This document shows, one piece after another, positions 7,224 to 16,764 of a stretch of DNA of 33,861 bases. The notes under the pieces are model-generated. The model ran no database searches, had not been told where the DNA came from, and was given only the letters and a program-made list of their open reading frames with translations. Position 1 is the stretch's first letter; the number at the start of each line of letters is the position of its first letter. Made by a program: the position numbers and the translations under genes. Source of the stretch: an uncultured Acholeplasmatales bacterium (GTDB taxonomy: Bacteria > Bacillota_I > Bacilli_A > Acholeplasmatales > Anaeroplasmataceae); assembly GCA_944324725.1 (NCBI GenBank), contig CALUXJ010000009.1, positions 1 to 33,861 of the forward strand. The letters run 5' to 3'.

Positions 7224-8220
7224 TTAATAACACCTCTATTGCCTCTTTTAGAGTAGATACTTCAATTAATTTCATACTTGTTTGCTTCTTTAATTTGTCA
7301 TAAGTAACTAAAGCCTCTTCATAATTAGCAGATGGGCAGAAAAAAACATCTACATCCTTAGCTATTGCCGTATAAAGTTTTTGTTTAATGCCGCCAATAG
7401 CTCCAACATTACCACTGATAGAGATTGTTCCTGTACCAGCAATGTTAAGTCCTTGGGAAAGATCAACAGGCAGCAAGTCATCAACTAAAGCTAGTGTTCT
7501 TAACAAGCCACCTGAGGGTCCATTTGTATATCCTCTATTTATAGTAACCTTAGGTTTAATAGTTTCATAATCAATATCATAGTAAGGATAGCAATAAGTA
7601 TAATCTAGTTCACTATCAACAATGACATCTAATTTTTGACTATTTCGCATAATAGTTAACTTAGTTCCTAAATCAACCTTAAGCCACCCCACACCATTAG
7701 ATAGGTTCAAATTGCAATCCATAACTGGCACATCGTCAATAGCAATTATTTCATCGCCAACTCTAAATTTACTACCTGCATAATAATAGTTTACTACAAG
7801 TGAACTTAAACTATAATCAATAAATATCTCATCGTTATATTCTTTGGCAAACTCATATGCGCAAATAATGGTTTGCATAATAGATGAATTATGTTCTATT
7901 TCTCCCATCAATTGATTTTCTTTACTAGTAAAATAGGAATAGCTTGGAGTAATTTCACTAATTGTCGCTGAGGCAACAAATTTACTAATAAAGTTTTGGA
8001 AAATTGTTGAATGATTAAATGAGATTACATAAACCGTTGAATAACTGCCACTATTTTGACTAGAATCATTTACACTTAAAATGTCACGTGCTGCTACTAA
8101 ACCACCTTTAGCTGTAATAGTATAATTAGTCCTAATTGTAGCAATTAGGACTAAAAATACATTAATAAGCACTGTGACAAAAAGTATTATAATATGGCGT
8201 AAATTAAGCTTTTTTAGCAT
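7210..8220 (-). CDS. Membrane-anchored PDZ plus Lon-like (S16) protease, YlbL type
   Basis: The protein has 336 residues. One N-terminal membrane segment (about 10-28) is followed by an extracytoplasmic region. A PDZ-like part (about 137-200: FRVGDEIIAIDDVPV) precedes a Lon proteolytic domain (about 225-336). The catalytic dyad is visible: Ser236 in GPSGG and Lys279 in AIGGIKQK. The NVGAIGGI segment and FCPSANYEEAL are also Lon hallmarks. There is no ATPase domain. This order matches Bacillus YlbL, a membrane protease reported to degrade the cell-division inhibitor YneA after DNA damage; whether the target is conserved here is unknown. It overlaps ileS by 17 bases and the small membrane protein gene by 14, so all three are co-expressed under the Ile T-box. 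Confidence 0.9.
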   Translation of the reverse strand: MLKKLNLRHIIILFVTVLINVFLVLIATIRTNYTITAKGGLVAARDILSVNDSSQNSGSYSTVYVISFNHSTIFQNFISKFVASATISEITPSYSYFTSKENQLMGEIEHNSSIMQTIICAYEFAKEYNDEIFIDYSLSSLVVNYYYAGSKFRVGDEIIAIDDVPVMDCNLNLSNGVGWLKVDLGTKLTIMRNSQKLDVIVDSELDYTYCYPYYDIDYETIKPKVTINRGYTNGPSGGLLRTLALVDDLLPVDLSQGLNIAGTGTISISGNVGAIGGIKQKLYTAIAKDVDVFFCPSANYEEALVTYDKLKKQTSMKLIEVSTLKEAIEVLLNEKI

Positions 8221-10909
8221 TTACAATCTCATGACAACGATGACATAAGCCATCTTCTAATTCTTCTTCAACTATCATCCAACAACGACTACAAACGTGA
8301 CCCTTAGCCTCTGTTACCTCCACATAAAATTTAGAATCTTCAATAATTTCTAGTTGAGAAACTATCAAAATTTGTGCTAAATCAGCCTGAAGGGATTCTA
8401 ACAATTCAATAGTTTCTTTTGGTGCATGGATAGTTAATTTAGCATTAAAGCTCTTGCCAATAACCTTGTTAGCTCTAGCTTCTTCTAAGGCCTTTAAAAT
8501 ATCTACTCTTAAGAGCATAAATTTATCAAAACGTTCTTCTAAATCACGATCTAGTTTTTCAGGTAATTTGTCATAATTTAAAAGATAAACATCCTCTTCT
8601 TTACGATAAGGCATAGTCTTATAAGCTTCTGAGGTAGTGTGTGGAATAATTGGGGTTAAAACCTTTAATAAATTTAATAGGATATAGTAAAGAACTGTTT
8701 GTAAGCTTAAACGTTTTTTATCACTTGGATCTAAAATATATAAAATATCTTTACTAAAGTCTAGGTAGAATGAACTTAAAGTTGTATTAACATAAGTGTT
8801 TGTTAAACGATAGACATCTCCGAAACGGAAAGTGTCATAAGCTTTATAAACTTCACTTAAATAATTGATAAACTTGATATACATATATTTATCAATTGTT
8901 TCTAATTCTTCATATGGAAGAGCATCCTTTGGATTAAAATCAGAAGTATTAGCCAACATAAATTTGAAAGTATTACGAATTTTACGATAAGTTTCCCCAA
9001 TTTGTTTTAATAAATCTTTACTGATTGGCATATCAGATTGATAATCAACTGAAGCAACCCATAATCTTAAAACATCCGCACCACTTGTTTTACAAACATC
9101 AGCTGGATCAATGACGTTACCTAAAGATTTAGACATTTTACGACCCTCGCCATCAAGAGTAAAGCCGTGAGTTACAACTGTTTTATAAGGAGCGCTATCA
9201 AACATTGCTGTAGCGGTAATTAAACTAGAGTTAAACCAACCTCGATATTGATCAGCTCCTTCAAGATATAAATCCGCCGGGAACTTTAAATTGTGACGTA
9301 ATAATGTCATATAGCTAGAGCCACTATCAAACCAAACATCCATAATATCTTTTTCTTTAGTAAAAATACCATTAGGAGAGTGGCTATTAGTATAACCAGC
9401 TGGCAACAATTCTTTAGCTTCTTTCGCAAACCAAATGTCAGAACCATATTCGCCAAATAAATCTGAAATGTGACTAAATACAGCCTGATCAAGAACTGGT
9501 GTACCATCTTCACAGTAGAAAATAGGAATTGGGACACCCCAAGCTCTTTGGCGAGAAATACACCAGTCGTGGCGGTCCTTAATCATATTTGACATCCGGA
9601 CATCACCCCATTTAGGGTACCAGGTTACGTTTTTAACATTATGTAATAGTTGGTCTTTTATCTTATCAATTGAAGCAAACCATTGTGGGGTTGCTCTAAA
9701 AATAACTGGTTTTTTAGTCCGCCAATCATGCGGATAACTGTGAGTAATCTTAACAACTTTTAACAAATTATTTGAAGCAGCTAAATCTTTAATTACTTCC
9801 TCATTACAATCTTGATAGAATAAGCCTTCATATTTCCCAGCTTCTTTAGTCATATAGCCTTTACTATCAACTGGGCATAAAATATCAAGATGATAAATTT
9901 TACCAACATTATAGTCGTCTTCACCATGACCAGGAGCAATATGAACAAGTCCACTACCATCATCTGTAGAAACATAATCGCCTAAAATACAAGGGGAAAT
10001 CCGATGATATAAAGGATGTTCATATTGTAAGCCTTCTAAATCTTGACCGATATATTCCTTTAAGACAGTTACATCACCAAGCTCAAGTAAATCCTTAAGC
10101 TTTGTTAATAAATCTGCCCCAAAAATGTATTTACCTTTTGCAGTATTAGCCAATACGTATTTGATTTGTGGGCCAGCACAAACAGCTAAGTTAGCAGGAA
10201 TAGTCCAAGGGGTTGTAGTCCACACTAAGAATTTAGCATCCTTTAATAAGGCATCTTCACTAACAATTGGTAAGGAAAAATAAATTGATGAATCTTCCTT
10301 ATCATAATATTCAATTTCAGCTTCTGCTAAAGCTGATTCACTAGATGGTGACCAGTATACTGGCTTAAGTCCTTTATAAATAAGGCCTTTTTCAACCATT
10401 TTAGCAAAAACCTTGATTTGATCACGTTCAAATTCCTTTTGTAAAGTTAGATACGCTTCATCCCAATTGGCTAAAACACCTAAACGCTTGAAACCTGTTT
10501 TTTGTCTTTCAACTTGTTTTAAGGCATATTCATGACAATATTTTCTAAATTCTAAAGTAGAAATTTCTTTTCTTTTAATACCCTTTTTCGTAATAGCTAC
10601 TTCAATAGGTAAGCCATGAGTATCCCAACCAGCAATATAATAAGAATAAAAGCCTTGCATATTCTTATAACGAACAACAAAATCTTTTAAAATTTTATTT
10701 AAAGCATGACCTAAATGAATGTCACCATTAGCATAAGGAGGACCATCATGTAATGTATATTCCTTGCTGCCCTTATTTTTTTCTAATCTTTTATGAAATA
10801 AATCTTCATCTTCCCAAACTTTTTCAATTAATGGTTCCTTTTGACCGAGATTACCACGCATTTCAAAGCTGGTCTTACCCATAAATAGGGTATTTTTATA
10901 ATCTTGCAT
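8204..10909 (-). CDS. ileS: Isoleucyl-tRNA synthetase
   Basis: This class I aminoacyl-tRNA synthetase charges tRNA-Ile. The frame opens at 10921, but that first ATG is part of the TGGAGGT ribosome site. ATG 10909 (MQDYKNTLFMGKT) matches the family start, giving 901 residues. The HIGH motif is HLGH (65-68, in PPYANGDIHLGH) and the KMSKS motif is complete at 591-595. The CP1 editing domain contains the TTPWTIPAN region. A C-terminal zinc finger is intact (C873, C876, C889, C892), as in bacterial-type IleRS. Expression is controlled by the T-box leader directly upstream. The sepF gene lies before the T-box, an arrangement recalling the sepF...ileS order of other Firmicutes. Confidence 0.98.
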   Translation of the reverse strand: MQDYKNTLFMGKTSFEMRGNLGQKEPLIEKVWEDEDLFHKRLEKNKGSKEYTLHDGPPYANGDIHLGHALNKILKDFVVRYKNMQGFYSYYIAGWDTHGLPIEVAITKKGIKRKEISTLEFRKYCHEYALKQVERQKTGFKRLGVLANWDEAYLTLQKEFERDQIKVFAKMVEKGLIYKGLKPVYWSPSSESALAEAEIEYYDKEDSSIYFSLPIVSEDALLKDAKFLVWTTTPWTIPANLAVCAGPQIKYVLANTAKGKYIFGADLLTKLKDLLELGDVTVLKEYIGQDLEGLQYEHPLYHRISPCILGDYVSTDDGSGLVHIAPGHGEDDYNVGKIYHLDILCPVDSKGYMTKEAGKYEGLFYQDCNEEVIKDLAASNNLLKVVKITHSYPHDWRTKKPVIFRATPQWFASIDKIKDQLLHNVKNVTWYPKWGDVRMSNMIKDRHDWCISRQRAWGVPIPIFYCEDGTPVLDQAVFSHISDLFGEYGSDIWFAKEAKELLPAGYTNSHSPNGIFTKEKDIMDVWFDSGSSYMTLLRHNLKFPADLYLEGADQYRGWFNSSLITATAMFDSAPYKTVVTHGFTLDGEGRKMSKSLGNVIDPADVCKTSGADVLRLWVASVDYQSDMPISKDLLKQIGETYRKIRNTFKFMLANTSDFNPKDALPYEELETIDKYMYIKFINYLSEVYKAYDTFRFGDVYRLTNTYVNTTLSSFYLDFSKDILYILDPSDKKRLSLQTVLYYILLNLLKVLTPIIPHTTSEAYKTMPYRKEEDVYLLNYDKLPEKLDRDLEERFDKFMLLRVDILKALEEARANKVIGKSFNAKLTIHAPKETIELLESLQADLAQILIVSQLEIIEDSKFYVEVTEAKGHVCSRCWMIVEEELEDGLCHRCHEIVNAKKA

Positions 10910-10921
10910 TTTAACCTCCAT

Positions 10922-11132
10922 TAAAAAAGTCCTTAGAATAAATCTAAGGACGAAATAATCCGCGGTACCACCTTAATTCTAGTAAATATTTTACTAGCTC
11001 TTCTTGGCTTTAACGCAGCATACGTAGACTTTTTAAATCTAATTCATTCTAGTGATTCTAATATTTCCTTTTGCCTGCCTCACACCAAACGCAGTTCGCT
11101 GCCAAAAGATTTAATATTACGTCTAGAAATAC
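10922..11132 (-). promoter_or_regulatory. T-box riboswitch, isoleucine type (ATC specifier)
   Basis: On the minus strand the T-box consensus AAGGTGGTACCGCGG (10960-10974) is followed by a terminator before ileS. Upstream, a long Stem I is built from TTCTAG/CTAGAA at its base, TAATATT/AATATTA and CTTTTG/CAAAAG. The internal loop between the first two stems carries GA-ATC-AC on its 3' side, so the specifier codon is ATC (11054-11056), Ile, as expected for ileS. Uncharged tRNA-Ile would bind and favour the antiterminator. Limits are approximate: the start follows the predicted promoter and the end is the terminator. Confidence 0.93.
10923..10951 (-). terminator. Regulated terminator of the ileS T-box
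   Basis: GTCCTTAG and CTAAGGAC (8 perfect pairs, 7-base loop) are followed by six T on the minus strand. This is the T-box terminator that competes with the antiterminator formed by the T-box bulge. Confidence 0.92.
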
Positions 11133-11137
11133 AACAT

Positions 11138-11166
11138 ATTTTAACAAAAACTTAGCTAAAGGGCAA
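11138..11166 (-). promoter_or_regulatory. Promoter of the ileS T-box transcript
   Basis: On the minus strand TTGCCC (11161-11166), a 17-base spacer and TAAAAT (11138-11143) with a TGt extension. It starts 8 bases after the sepF stop, so ileS can be transcribed independently of the jet-sepF operon. No intrinsic terminator separates the two, and read-through is possible. Confidence 0.5.
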
Positions 11167-11174
11167 TAGTTTTT

Positions 11175-11498
11175 TTAATCTTCATCTAATTCATCGAGGA
11201 ATTCTTTTAAACTGCCATCCTCAAAATCTTCTTCTTTAGCAAATAAATACGTCGTTTCGTTAATTTTTATGGTTCTACCATGAGAAGCATAGCTAGCTCC
11301 CGTAAAGAAAGCTAAAAGCTTATTAGCTCCCATCAAGTCTAACTTTTCAAAATTTAAAACGAGTGGGTGATTAGCTTGGAGCTTATCGACTAATTCAGCA
11401 GCAGCTTCATCGTCATCTTCTAATTGTTCCATAATAAGACGTTCACTGGCTAAACCTTTTTCTTCCTTAACTTCTTTTTTGCGACCGAATAATCCCAT
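11175..11498 (-). CDS. sepF: Cell division protein SepF
   Basis: The 107-residue protein starts MGLFGRKKEV; the frame opens at 11510, but AAGGATGGTGA places the start at 11498. The SepF core is clear: a helix ELVDKLQANHPLVLNFEKLD, then NKLLAFFTGASYASHGRTIKI, and the diagnostic ending TYLFAKEEDFEDGSLKEFLDEL. SepF polymerises on the membrane and bundles/anchors FtsZ at the division septum. The linker between the N-terminus and core is short compared with Bacillus SepF (about 150 residues). Its ATG is one base after the jetC stop, so it is co-translated with the condensin genes, while ileS lies downstream as in other Firmicutes. Coupling to JetC is unusual; see findings. Confidence 0.92.
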   Translation of the reverse strand: MGLFGRKKEVKEEKGLASERLIMEQLEDDDEAAAELVDKLQANHPLVLNFEKLDLMGANKLLAFFTGASYASHGRTIKINETTYLFAKEEDFEDGSLKEFLDELDED

Positions 11499-11499
11499 T

Positions 11500-14400
11500 T
11501 TATTCACCATCCTTTTTAATGATTGGCATAACTTGGGCTTTAACCCCTTGACGGGCCATAATTAAAATAGTATTAGCATAGTCTTGTAAGAGACTCATTC
11601 TTTGTGGTGGGCAGGCAATAATTGTTTGTAATGGCATTGATGTAATGAAATCCATCATTGCCTTCATTCTATTACTATCCATCTTATCAAAGACCTCATC
11701 AAACATGACAAGACCAATTGGATCTCCGCCAAAGGCTTGAGTCTTGGTATAGATACGAACAAATGATGCAATTATTGCTACATAGAATGGTACTTGGGTC
11801 TCACCACCAGATTTTTCCTTAAAGACTTTAGAATAACTCATTGATTCCCCATCTTGGTTAGTAATTTTAATATCATAATCCATATAAGTTCTATAATCAG
11901 TGAATTTATTAATTACACCATGGGAATTAATTTCATCAACGGCTAAGCTATCAAACAATTCTTTAATTTGTTCTTCATATTTTGCCTCAAAAGAATTAGT
12001 AAATAATCCTGTTGTACCATCCGCTACATCAGCTTTAACCATTTCATAGAAAGCCCCATACTCACTAGACTTAGGGAAAACAAATTCATAGGTATCATTA
12101 CCGAAGCGAATATGACTTAGAGTATCATTAATCTTACCAATTTCAATTTCAGCTTGTTCAATATTAGCTCTCAGCTTAGCAATAAAGTCCTCTTTAAAAA
12201 TTAATTCCGCTTCTTCACGAGCTGTTCTAACCTTTTGTTCGTATTTAACTAACTCAGTTTTTTCTAACTTGTTAAGTTCACTATAATACGCTGGCATTTC
12301 ATTAATACCAATTGAGAAACTTGAATCATAATCATTGATGTATTGATATTGTCTTGTAACTAAGGCTTCTTGCAATGTATCAAAGGTATTATCATTAACG
12401 TTATATTTTTGTTCAAATAGTTGATAAGCTTCTTTGAAACTGCGTTGGCTGATAAAATCTTTAAATTCATTTTCTGCTCGATCTTTAATTGTAATATTTT
12501 GGTTATTTAGTTTAGCTAAATCATTTTTCTTAGCTTCTAATAAATTGTTTTGGTCATTAACCTTTTCCTCTAGGTTAACAATATTTTGTTCAATTCGTCC
12601 TATTTCTAAAATAATACTACTCCGTTTTTCTTCATTATTAGAAATAGTAGTTAGAATATGATTATAATCGTCTTCAACATCTTTAAGTGATGAGGTATTT
12701 AAGTGTTCTTTTTGGAGATGTAGTCCCTTTAAAGTGTCCTTCTCATATTCCAATTTTAAAGCACCATCAATACCCACTAGGATAGTTTGGAAATCTAAAC
12801 TATCTAATAAAGTTAAATCTTCTTCTAAATCACCAATCTTGCCAGTAACATTATCGTATTCTTGTTTAGCTAGATTTGCCTTTTCTTCCCAGGCTTTTTG
12901 TTGAGATTGGTAAGCATTTTTACCACAGAATGGTTTTTCAATTCGTGGATTCATGCTTCTAACCGTATATTGACTATATAATAAGTAATCATTAGTTACA
13001 GCTGTACTATATTTTTCTAACTCAAGCTCATTATCACACATTATGACGTTACCACACGTCATATTAATATAGCGTCTAGCATCCTCGTTTTCGGATGTCA
13101 TAATACTTGCCAAAGAATTAGGCTCAAAGCTATCAAAGTTACCTATCCTTTTGGTATTGACAAGACCAATACCATAAATTGGATGTCTATCTTTAATACG
13201 GGCAAAAATTTGTAAAGCTTGATCATAATAGCGTGGCTCAACAATCATATTAAACCTTCTATTACCTAAAAATACTTCAATAGTATCTTGCCATTTAGGA
13301 TCCATTATCTCAACTAACTCAGCAAAGATAAAAACAGGAATATCATAGTTATAAATTCTTTTTAAACCAGCTTGTATTTCATCTCGTAAAGCAATTAATT
13401 GACTAGGAAAATTAACCTTGTTTTGGCTTAATTTCTTCAAAGCAATAGCAATTTCATTAACATTTGCAATAATTTCACTCTTTTTAAGCGTTAAGGCACC
13501 TAAATCTTGATTATCCTTTTGTTTATATTGCTCAACTAAATTTCTCGCTTCTGTTAATTTTAGTCTTGTGAAGTCGACTTCATTTTGGTTAAGATTTATT
13601 AATGACATATTAGCCAAATCATTAAAAATTTTTCTTTGGGTATTCTTCTTTCTTAATGCGGTAATATTATCCTTAAAATTAGCAACATATTTTAAAAAGC
13701 GAGCATTGTCTTGTTCTAATTCAACAATATTTCTTTCTCTTGCTTCAATTTCACGCGTGATGTTTTCATTATTTTTAAAAGAATCATCATTAGCTAAAAC
13801 ATTATAAAGCTCTTTGCTACGTTGATTTAAGGCTGAAATTTCCCGCTCAATCTGTCTTAAATCACTTTCGCGATTAGATTTACGCAAGTTTTCTTTTTCA
13901 ATATCACGTTTTAAATTAGCAATATCATTATTTACTTTTTCTTTAGCAAATAAGGTATCTAGGTATTCAATATAATTCTTATTTTCAATGATTTTTTCTA
14001 ATTCTTCATGAATATTTGTGATTTCCTTTAAATCAGCAATCTTTTTCTTAATTAAATTTAGTGTATTTTCTAGTTCTTTATAAGAACGAATAGTATCTTT
14101 AATAGCTGAAACATCTATTTCTTTTTCTTCAAGAACATTTTGATAAATAAATTCCTTAACATCGGCAATAGGTTTAAAAGCTAAGGCCTTAGGAATTAAT
14201 TTGAAAAAGTCTTCATTTATAGAACCAAAAGCATTACGGAAAGCCCGTTTAGCTTCTTTTTTCGTTAAATAATATTCAAAGTCTGGGTTGTTCTTTCTAA
14301 AGACAACTGTTGAATAAATCATTCCTTGCTCAGATACAAACCAAGAATCATTCATTTTAGCATCAACTTTGTAGAATAAGCTTTTGACTGGCATTAGTTC

Positions 14401-14742
14401 CCCAAAAGCATCAATTACAACCCCGACTGTAAAATCAGTATTTTGCTTTTCATCATGGAACTCTAAAGCAACATGACCAGTAACATCACCATCACGTAAA
14501 TATTCTTTGTCATCTAAGCCCAATTTACATTTGACATAGCCTCTTAAATCCCGTTTTGATTTTTCGTTAGCAGCCATATTGAAGTTAGTTTCACCAGCTG
14601 TAATCACATACATAATGGCATCCATAATTGTTGATTTACCACTCGCGTTAGGACCTGTTAAAAGAATGTGACCATTTACATTAATCGTTTCATTAGCTAG
14701 GTAGTGCCAGTTAATAAGTCTTATTTTGGTTAGCTTTTTCAT
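11500..14742 (-). CDS. jetC: SMC/MukB-like ATPase JetC of a JetABC (MksB-like) condensin
   Basis: The protein has 1080 residues. Walker A is at the N-terminus (GPNASGKST, 30-38), after the family-typical opening KIRLINWHYLANETI. Long coiled coils follow (roughly 230-400 and 650-880), with a globular middle around 440-610 (NRRFNMIVEP...IYGIGLVNT). At the C-terminus are the ABC signature (SGGE, 978-981, with ETQVPFYVAIIASF) and Walker B (GLVMFDE, D1015/E1016). This is the SbcC/MukB-like subunit of Wadjet and MksBEF complexes, which extrude DNA loops. It overlaps jetB by 4 bases (ATGA) and is followed by sepF after one base. The nuclease subunit JetD is not found nearby. Confidence 0.9.
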   Translation of the reverse strand: MKKLTKIRLINWHYLANETINVNGHILLTGPNASGKSTIMDAIMYVITAGETNFNMAANEKSKRDLRGYVKCKLGLDDKEYLRDGDVTGHVALEFHDEKQNTDFTVGVVIDAFGELMPVKSLFYKVDAKMNDSWFVSEQGMIYSTVVFRKNNPDFEYYLTKKEAKRAFRNAFGSINEDFFKLIPKALAFKPIADVKEFIYQNVLEEKEIDVSAIKDTIRSYKELENTLNLIKKKIADLKEITNIHEELEKIIENKNYIEYLDTLFAKEKVNNDIANLKRDIEKENLRKSNRESDLRQIEREISALNQRSKELYNVLANDDSFKNNENITREIEARERNIVELEQDNARFLKYVANFKDNITALRKKNTQRKIFNDLANMSLINLNQNEVDFTRLKLTEARNLVEQYKQKDNQDLGALTLKKSEIIANVNEIAIALKKLSQNKVNFPSQLIALRDEIQAGLKRIYNYDIPVFIFAELVEIMDPKWQDTIEVFLGNRRFNMIVEPRYYDQALQIFARIKDRHPIYGIGLVNTKRIGNFDSFEPNSLASIMTSENEDARRYINMTCGNVIMCDNELELEKYSTAVTNDYLLYSQYTVRSMNPRIEKPFCGKNAYQSQQKAWEEKANLAKQEYDNVTGKIGDLEEDLTLLDSLDFQTILVGIDGALKLEYEKDTLKGLHLQKEHLNTSSLKDVEDDYNHILTTISNNEEKRSSIILEIGRIEQNIVNLEEKVNDQNNLLEAKKNDLAKLNNQNITIKDRAENEFKDFISQRSFKEAYQLFEQKYNVNDNTFDTLQEALVTRQYQYINDYDSSFSIGINEMPAYYSELNKLEKTELVKYEQKVRTAREEAELIFKEDFIAKLRANIEQAEIEIGKINDTLSHIRFGNDTYEFVFPKSSEYGAFYEMVKADVADGTTGLFTNSFEAKYEEQIKELFDSLAVDEINSHGVINKFTDYRTYMDYDIKITNQDGESMSYSKVFKEKSGGETQVPFYVAIIASFVRIYTKTQAFGGDPIGLVMFDEVFDKMDSNRMKAMMDFITSMPLQTIIACPPQRMSLLQDYANTILIMARQGVKAQVMPIIKKDGE

Positions 14743-15323
14743 TCTTCATCACCACCCTGTTTTATGCGGTTAATTGTTTGATATAGTGAATTAATATCAT
14801 CACTAGGAATAGCTAATAAAATAGTTGGCATTAACACTATCTTACAAGTTGAAGTAGATAAATCACCCGTAGCCTCAATTAGATTATATCTTCTAAACAA
14901 TCTTAAAGCTGCTACTAAATCTGTTTTGTTTAATTTCTTTTTTATTTCTAAATAATCATACTTCTCGTGAATATCCGCCACTTGACAAATTACATTATCA
15001 TTTAATGAAGTTTCCTTCATTTTTTCATGATATAAAAGTCGTAAAATAAGTAATACTAATGTTTCATCTCTTTTTAATCTAAGGGTCTGACCTTGACTAA
15101 AACCTTGAAGCATAACTGAACCTTGTTGTTGATTTAAAGTAATTTCTAATCCTAATATTTTAAAAAACTCATCAAAAATATCCTTATAGCTCATTAAAAA
15201 GTAATATGCTTCTTTATTATCTTTCTTGTCACGAGCTAAAAAGTTATAAGCCAAGAGTTTATTTGCCACATCTCTAAACATAGCTTGTTGGGGATTAGTC
15301 ATTTTTTCTAAGCTATCTAACAT
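14739..15323 (-). CDS. jetB: JetB (MksE-like, DUF4194-type) condensin subunit
   Basis: The protein has 194 residues. An N-terminal helical part (NPQQAMFRDVANKLLAYNFLARDKK...AYYFL) is followed by a tandem winged-helix region (about 60-175) containing LKRDETLVLLILRLLYHEK and TDLVAALRLFRRYNLIEA, the pattern of the DUF4194/JetB-MksE family. In condensins of this kind the KITE-like subunit bridges the kleisin and the ATPase heads. It starts two bases after the jetA stop and its own stop overlaps the jetC start, so stoichiometric coupled translation is likely. The call rests on size, fold signature and gene order; the sequence family is fast-evolving. Confidence 0.85.
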   Translation of the reverse strand: MLDSLEKMTNPQQAMFRDVANKLLAYNFLARDKKDNKEAYYFLMSYKDIFDEFFKILGLEITLNQQQGSVMLQGFSQGQTLRLKRDETLVLLILRLLYHEKMKETSLNDNVICQVADIHEKYDYLEIKKKLNKTDLVAALRLFRRYNLIEATGDLSTSTCKIVLMPTILLAIPSDDINSLYQTINRIKQGGDEE

Positions 15324-15324
15324 A

Positions 15325-16740
15325 CTAAACCTTCTTTCTAATTAAAAAGTCTTTCATACGCAAAGCAAAATTTTCAATTTTCTTATCACTTAAAACAAAC
15401 ACTTCATATTGCTCTTCATTGTCTAAGGCATAAAGAATGGCATAAATTGCTAACATACACGTATCTTTATCCGTTTCATATTTAATGACATCACTACCAT
15501 ACATACGGTCATTATCTAAATGAGCTAATAAGAAGTCTTTAGCTACATCTTCACTATATGGTGTTTGATACTGTCTAATAAAATCTGATTCAATATCAAA
15601 ATCAAAAAGAGCACCTTCATCAAGCATTAAATTATAATTATGTTTGTAGGCTCCTCTAGGAATATAGATAGATGACTCACTAATTCCTCGATTAGCTTCT
15701 AACTTATACATATTATTGACATCCCTAAGTGCCTTATCAAGATGATTTTCCTTATTGCTCTTTCGCACATACTTTAAGATAGCATTAACCTTACCAATAA
15801 TATTATCATCCTCTGAAATTAAGAACTTTATTTTGGCAATAGTGCTATTAATATAAGTTTTACTCTTTTCATCTATTTCGGTAATATATTCATCTAAAGC
15901 ATTAAACACATCAATAATTTCATCTATATCGCGAATGACACGGCCCATTTTTTTATCATCTGGTAAATTAGGGTAATTTAGGCTGATAGCATTTAGGATA
16001 TCTTCATTATTTTCGTATTCTTCTAAGCGTGATACAATCCGCAACCGATATCTATTAATGTTATCTGACATTTTTAGTTTAGCATAACCTTGTTCAACAA
16101 AATTTTCACGATATGATACTAAGTTTTCCATCAAATCTTTAACTTCTACTTGGTCAAATACTGAACTGATATAAGTTTTAAGTCTAGCATCTAAACGTCT
16201 AATAGAACGCAATAAAAGTTTAGTGTTACGATAAACCTCTTGCATTATCACACTATATTCTATACTATCACTATTGTTTAAAAGCGAATAAATAGTATAA
16301 ATATAACCTTGATACTCTCTACTATTATAGCTACTTGTTTCATTATCCTCAAAGCCCTGATAACTAGAACCATAGATTTGCATTAGGGCTTCGGTAATAA
16401 TAATACCAGCATCAGAAAAATTTAATATTTCAATATAATCATTTGTAACATCAACATAAATCCAACCACATTCTTCCATCTTACGCAAAGCATAATTAGC
16501 TAAGTCACGATTAGATTTTGGGTTAGCTTCCTCATCATCAATATCTTCAACATCATAACTATATTTGTTCGTATCTAAATAATGAACTAGTTCATCGGCA
16601 ACAATCTTTTTTTCAATTCCTAATATTGTGCCTGTTTCATATATCTTGAATGCTTCAATGATTAAAGAAACATAAATCCTTTTATTTTTTGAACTCAAAA
16701 GTGAAAAAAAGTTATCTGGAATAGCGTTAAAAATATCCAT
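15325..16740 (-). CDS. jetA: JetA (MksF/kleisin-like) condensin subunit
   Basis: The protein has 471 residues. It starts MDIFNAIPDNFFSLLSSKNKRIYV, typical of the Wadjet JetA (DUF5716-like) family. A winged-helix-like N-terminal part (about 20-130, including YALRKMEECGWIYVD) is followed by a long helical middle (about 140-350). A C-terminal domain (about 390-471: DVAKDFLLAHLDND...MLAIYAILYAL...) completes it. The kleisin would bind the JetC heads and JetB. ATG 16740 has GAGGTGA at good distance and a strong extended -10 promoter. It is the first gene of jetA-jetB-jetC-sepF. Assignment is by N-terminal signature, length and order with jetB and jetC. Confidence 0.85.
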   Translation of the reverse strand: MDIFNAIPDNFFSLLSSKNKRIYVSLIIEAFKIYETGTILGIEKKIVADELVHYLDTNKYSYDVEDIDDEEANPKSNRDLANYALRKMEECGWIYVDVTNDYIEILNFSDAGIIITEALMQIYGSSYQGFEDNETSSYNSREYQGYIYTIYSLLNNSDSIEYSVIMQEVYRNTKLLLRSIRRLDARLKTYISSVFDQVEVKDLMENLVSYRENFVEQGYAKLKMSDNINRYRLRIVSRLEEYENNEDILNAISLNYPNLPDDKKMGRVIRDIDEIIDVFNALDEYITEIDEKSKTYINSTIAKIKFLISEDDNIIGKVNAILKYVRKSNKENHLDKALRDVNNMYKLEANRGISESSIYIPRGAYKHNYNLMLDEGALFDFDIESDFIRQYQTPYSEDVAKDFLLAHLDNDRMYGSDVIKYETDKDTCMLAIYAILYALDNEEQYEVFVLSDKKIENFALRMKDFLIRKKV

Positions 16741-16764
16741 TCATTTCACCTCAATCTACTTTAG

